Source of the DNA: Gordius sp. MW1
Taxonomy: Eukaryota > Nematomorpha > Gordioida > Gordea > Gordiidae
DNA: 64,000 nt
Assembly (NCBI GenBank): GCA_964036665.1
Contig: OZ038530.1
Span: 6,338,501-6,402,500 of the forward strand
Reading direction: 5' to 3'
Shown here piece after piece: positions 63,981 to 64,000 of this stretch. The stretch's first letter is position 1, and every line of letters starts with the position of its first letter. A program made the translations under genes and the position numbers. A model generated the notes under the pieces. It had not been told where the DNA came from, searched no databases, and was given only the letters and a program-made list of their open reading frames with translations.

Positions 63981-64000
63981 GATCTATGTTCGGCAATGTG

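Larger units (their letters stand above)
61317..64000 (+). mobile_element. Second Ty3/gypsy-type element, decayed, runs off the window
   Basis: Order: short Gag-like knuckle ORF, aspartic protease, reverse transcriptase, RNase H, integrase zinc domain. The last intact segment (GHAGIVKMKELARLYVWWPK) resembles the 43-47 kb element (GHQGIVKMKRWAREYAWWPE), so the two are related families. The 3' half is outside the window. Confidence 0.85.

Overview
This window is AT-rich, intron-bearing animal DNA. It shows no operons, ribosome-binding sites or other prokaryotic features. It is dominated by transposable elements (hAT DNA transposons and hAT-type MITEs, RTE-like LINEs, two Ty3/gypsy-type LTR elements, tRNA-derived sequence, foldback elements) and by a modular repeat family that I call family A. 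A short TTAGGG tract, metazoan-type coding sequence and a very compact intron class suggest an invertebrate. I cannot name the phylum. Introns below 40 nt are known from dicyemids and a few other animals, but that is only suggestive.

The main cellular gene is on the minus strand and spans about 45.5 kb (50,472 down to 4,936). I assembled it by eye from 19 exons whose splice phases agree, and its product matches animal EDRF1 (erythroid differentiation-related factor 1) from end to end. Its first nine exons are packed into 2.7 kb with introns of 28-55 nt. Later introns are 13.2, 9.3, 4.8 and 12.1 kb because they are filled with transposons. Most elements between 5.5 and 47.8 kb are therefore intronic passengers of this one gene.

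Layout. 0-4.9 kb: spacer and family-A blocks. 4.9-5.5 kb: EDRF1 3' exons. 5.5-17.6 kb: intron with family-A blocks, a duplicated 350-bp segment, a MITE, and two inverted copies of one hAT element inserted in a reverse-transcriptase fragment, followed by a second hAT remnant. 17.6-17.8 kb: EDRF1 exon 16. 17.8-22.6 kb: MITE, reverse family-A block, microsatellite and foldback sequence. 22.6-22.8 kb: exon 15. 22.8-32.1 kb: intron with two head-to-head RTE copies carrying nested hAT MITEs. 32.1-34.6 kb: exons 14-10. 34.6-47.75 kb: intron 9, holding a hAT element (8-bp target duplication) that itself contains a family-A block and a 10.5-kb, repeatedly inverted LTR-retrotransposon composite (5-bp target duplication). 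47.8-50.5 kb: exons 9-1. 50.5-57 kb: tandem AT-rich repeats, a few possible small exons, and a dead RTE. 57-61 kb: MITE-like sequence, TTAGGG tract and a family-A block. 61.3-64 kb: a decayed gypsy element running off the window.

The most unusual things are the coexistence of 28-39-nt introns with multi-kb introns in one gene, the palindromic LTR composite bounded by a single target-site duplication, a tandem CCHC-knuckle ORF lying 3' of integrase, and the family-A repeats. Nearly all transposon genes are broken. Exon boundaries, homology and element borders were read by eye and have not been tested against transcripts or databases.
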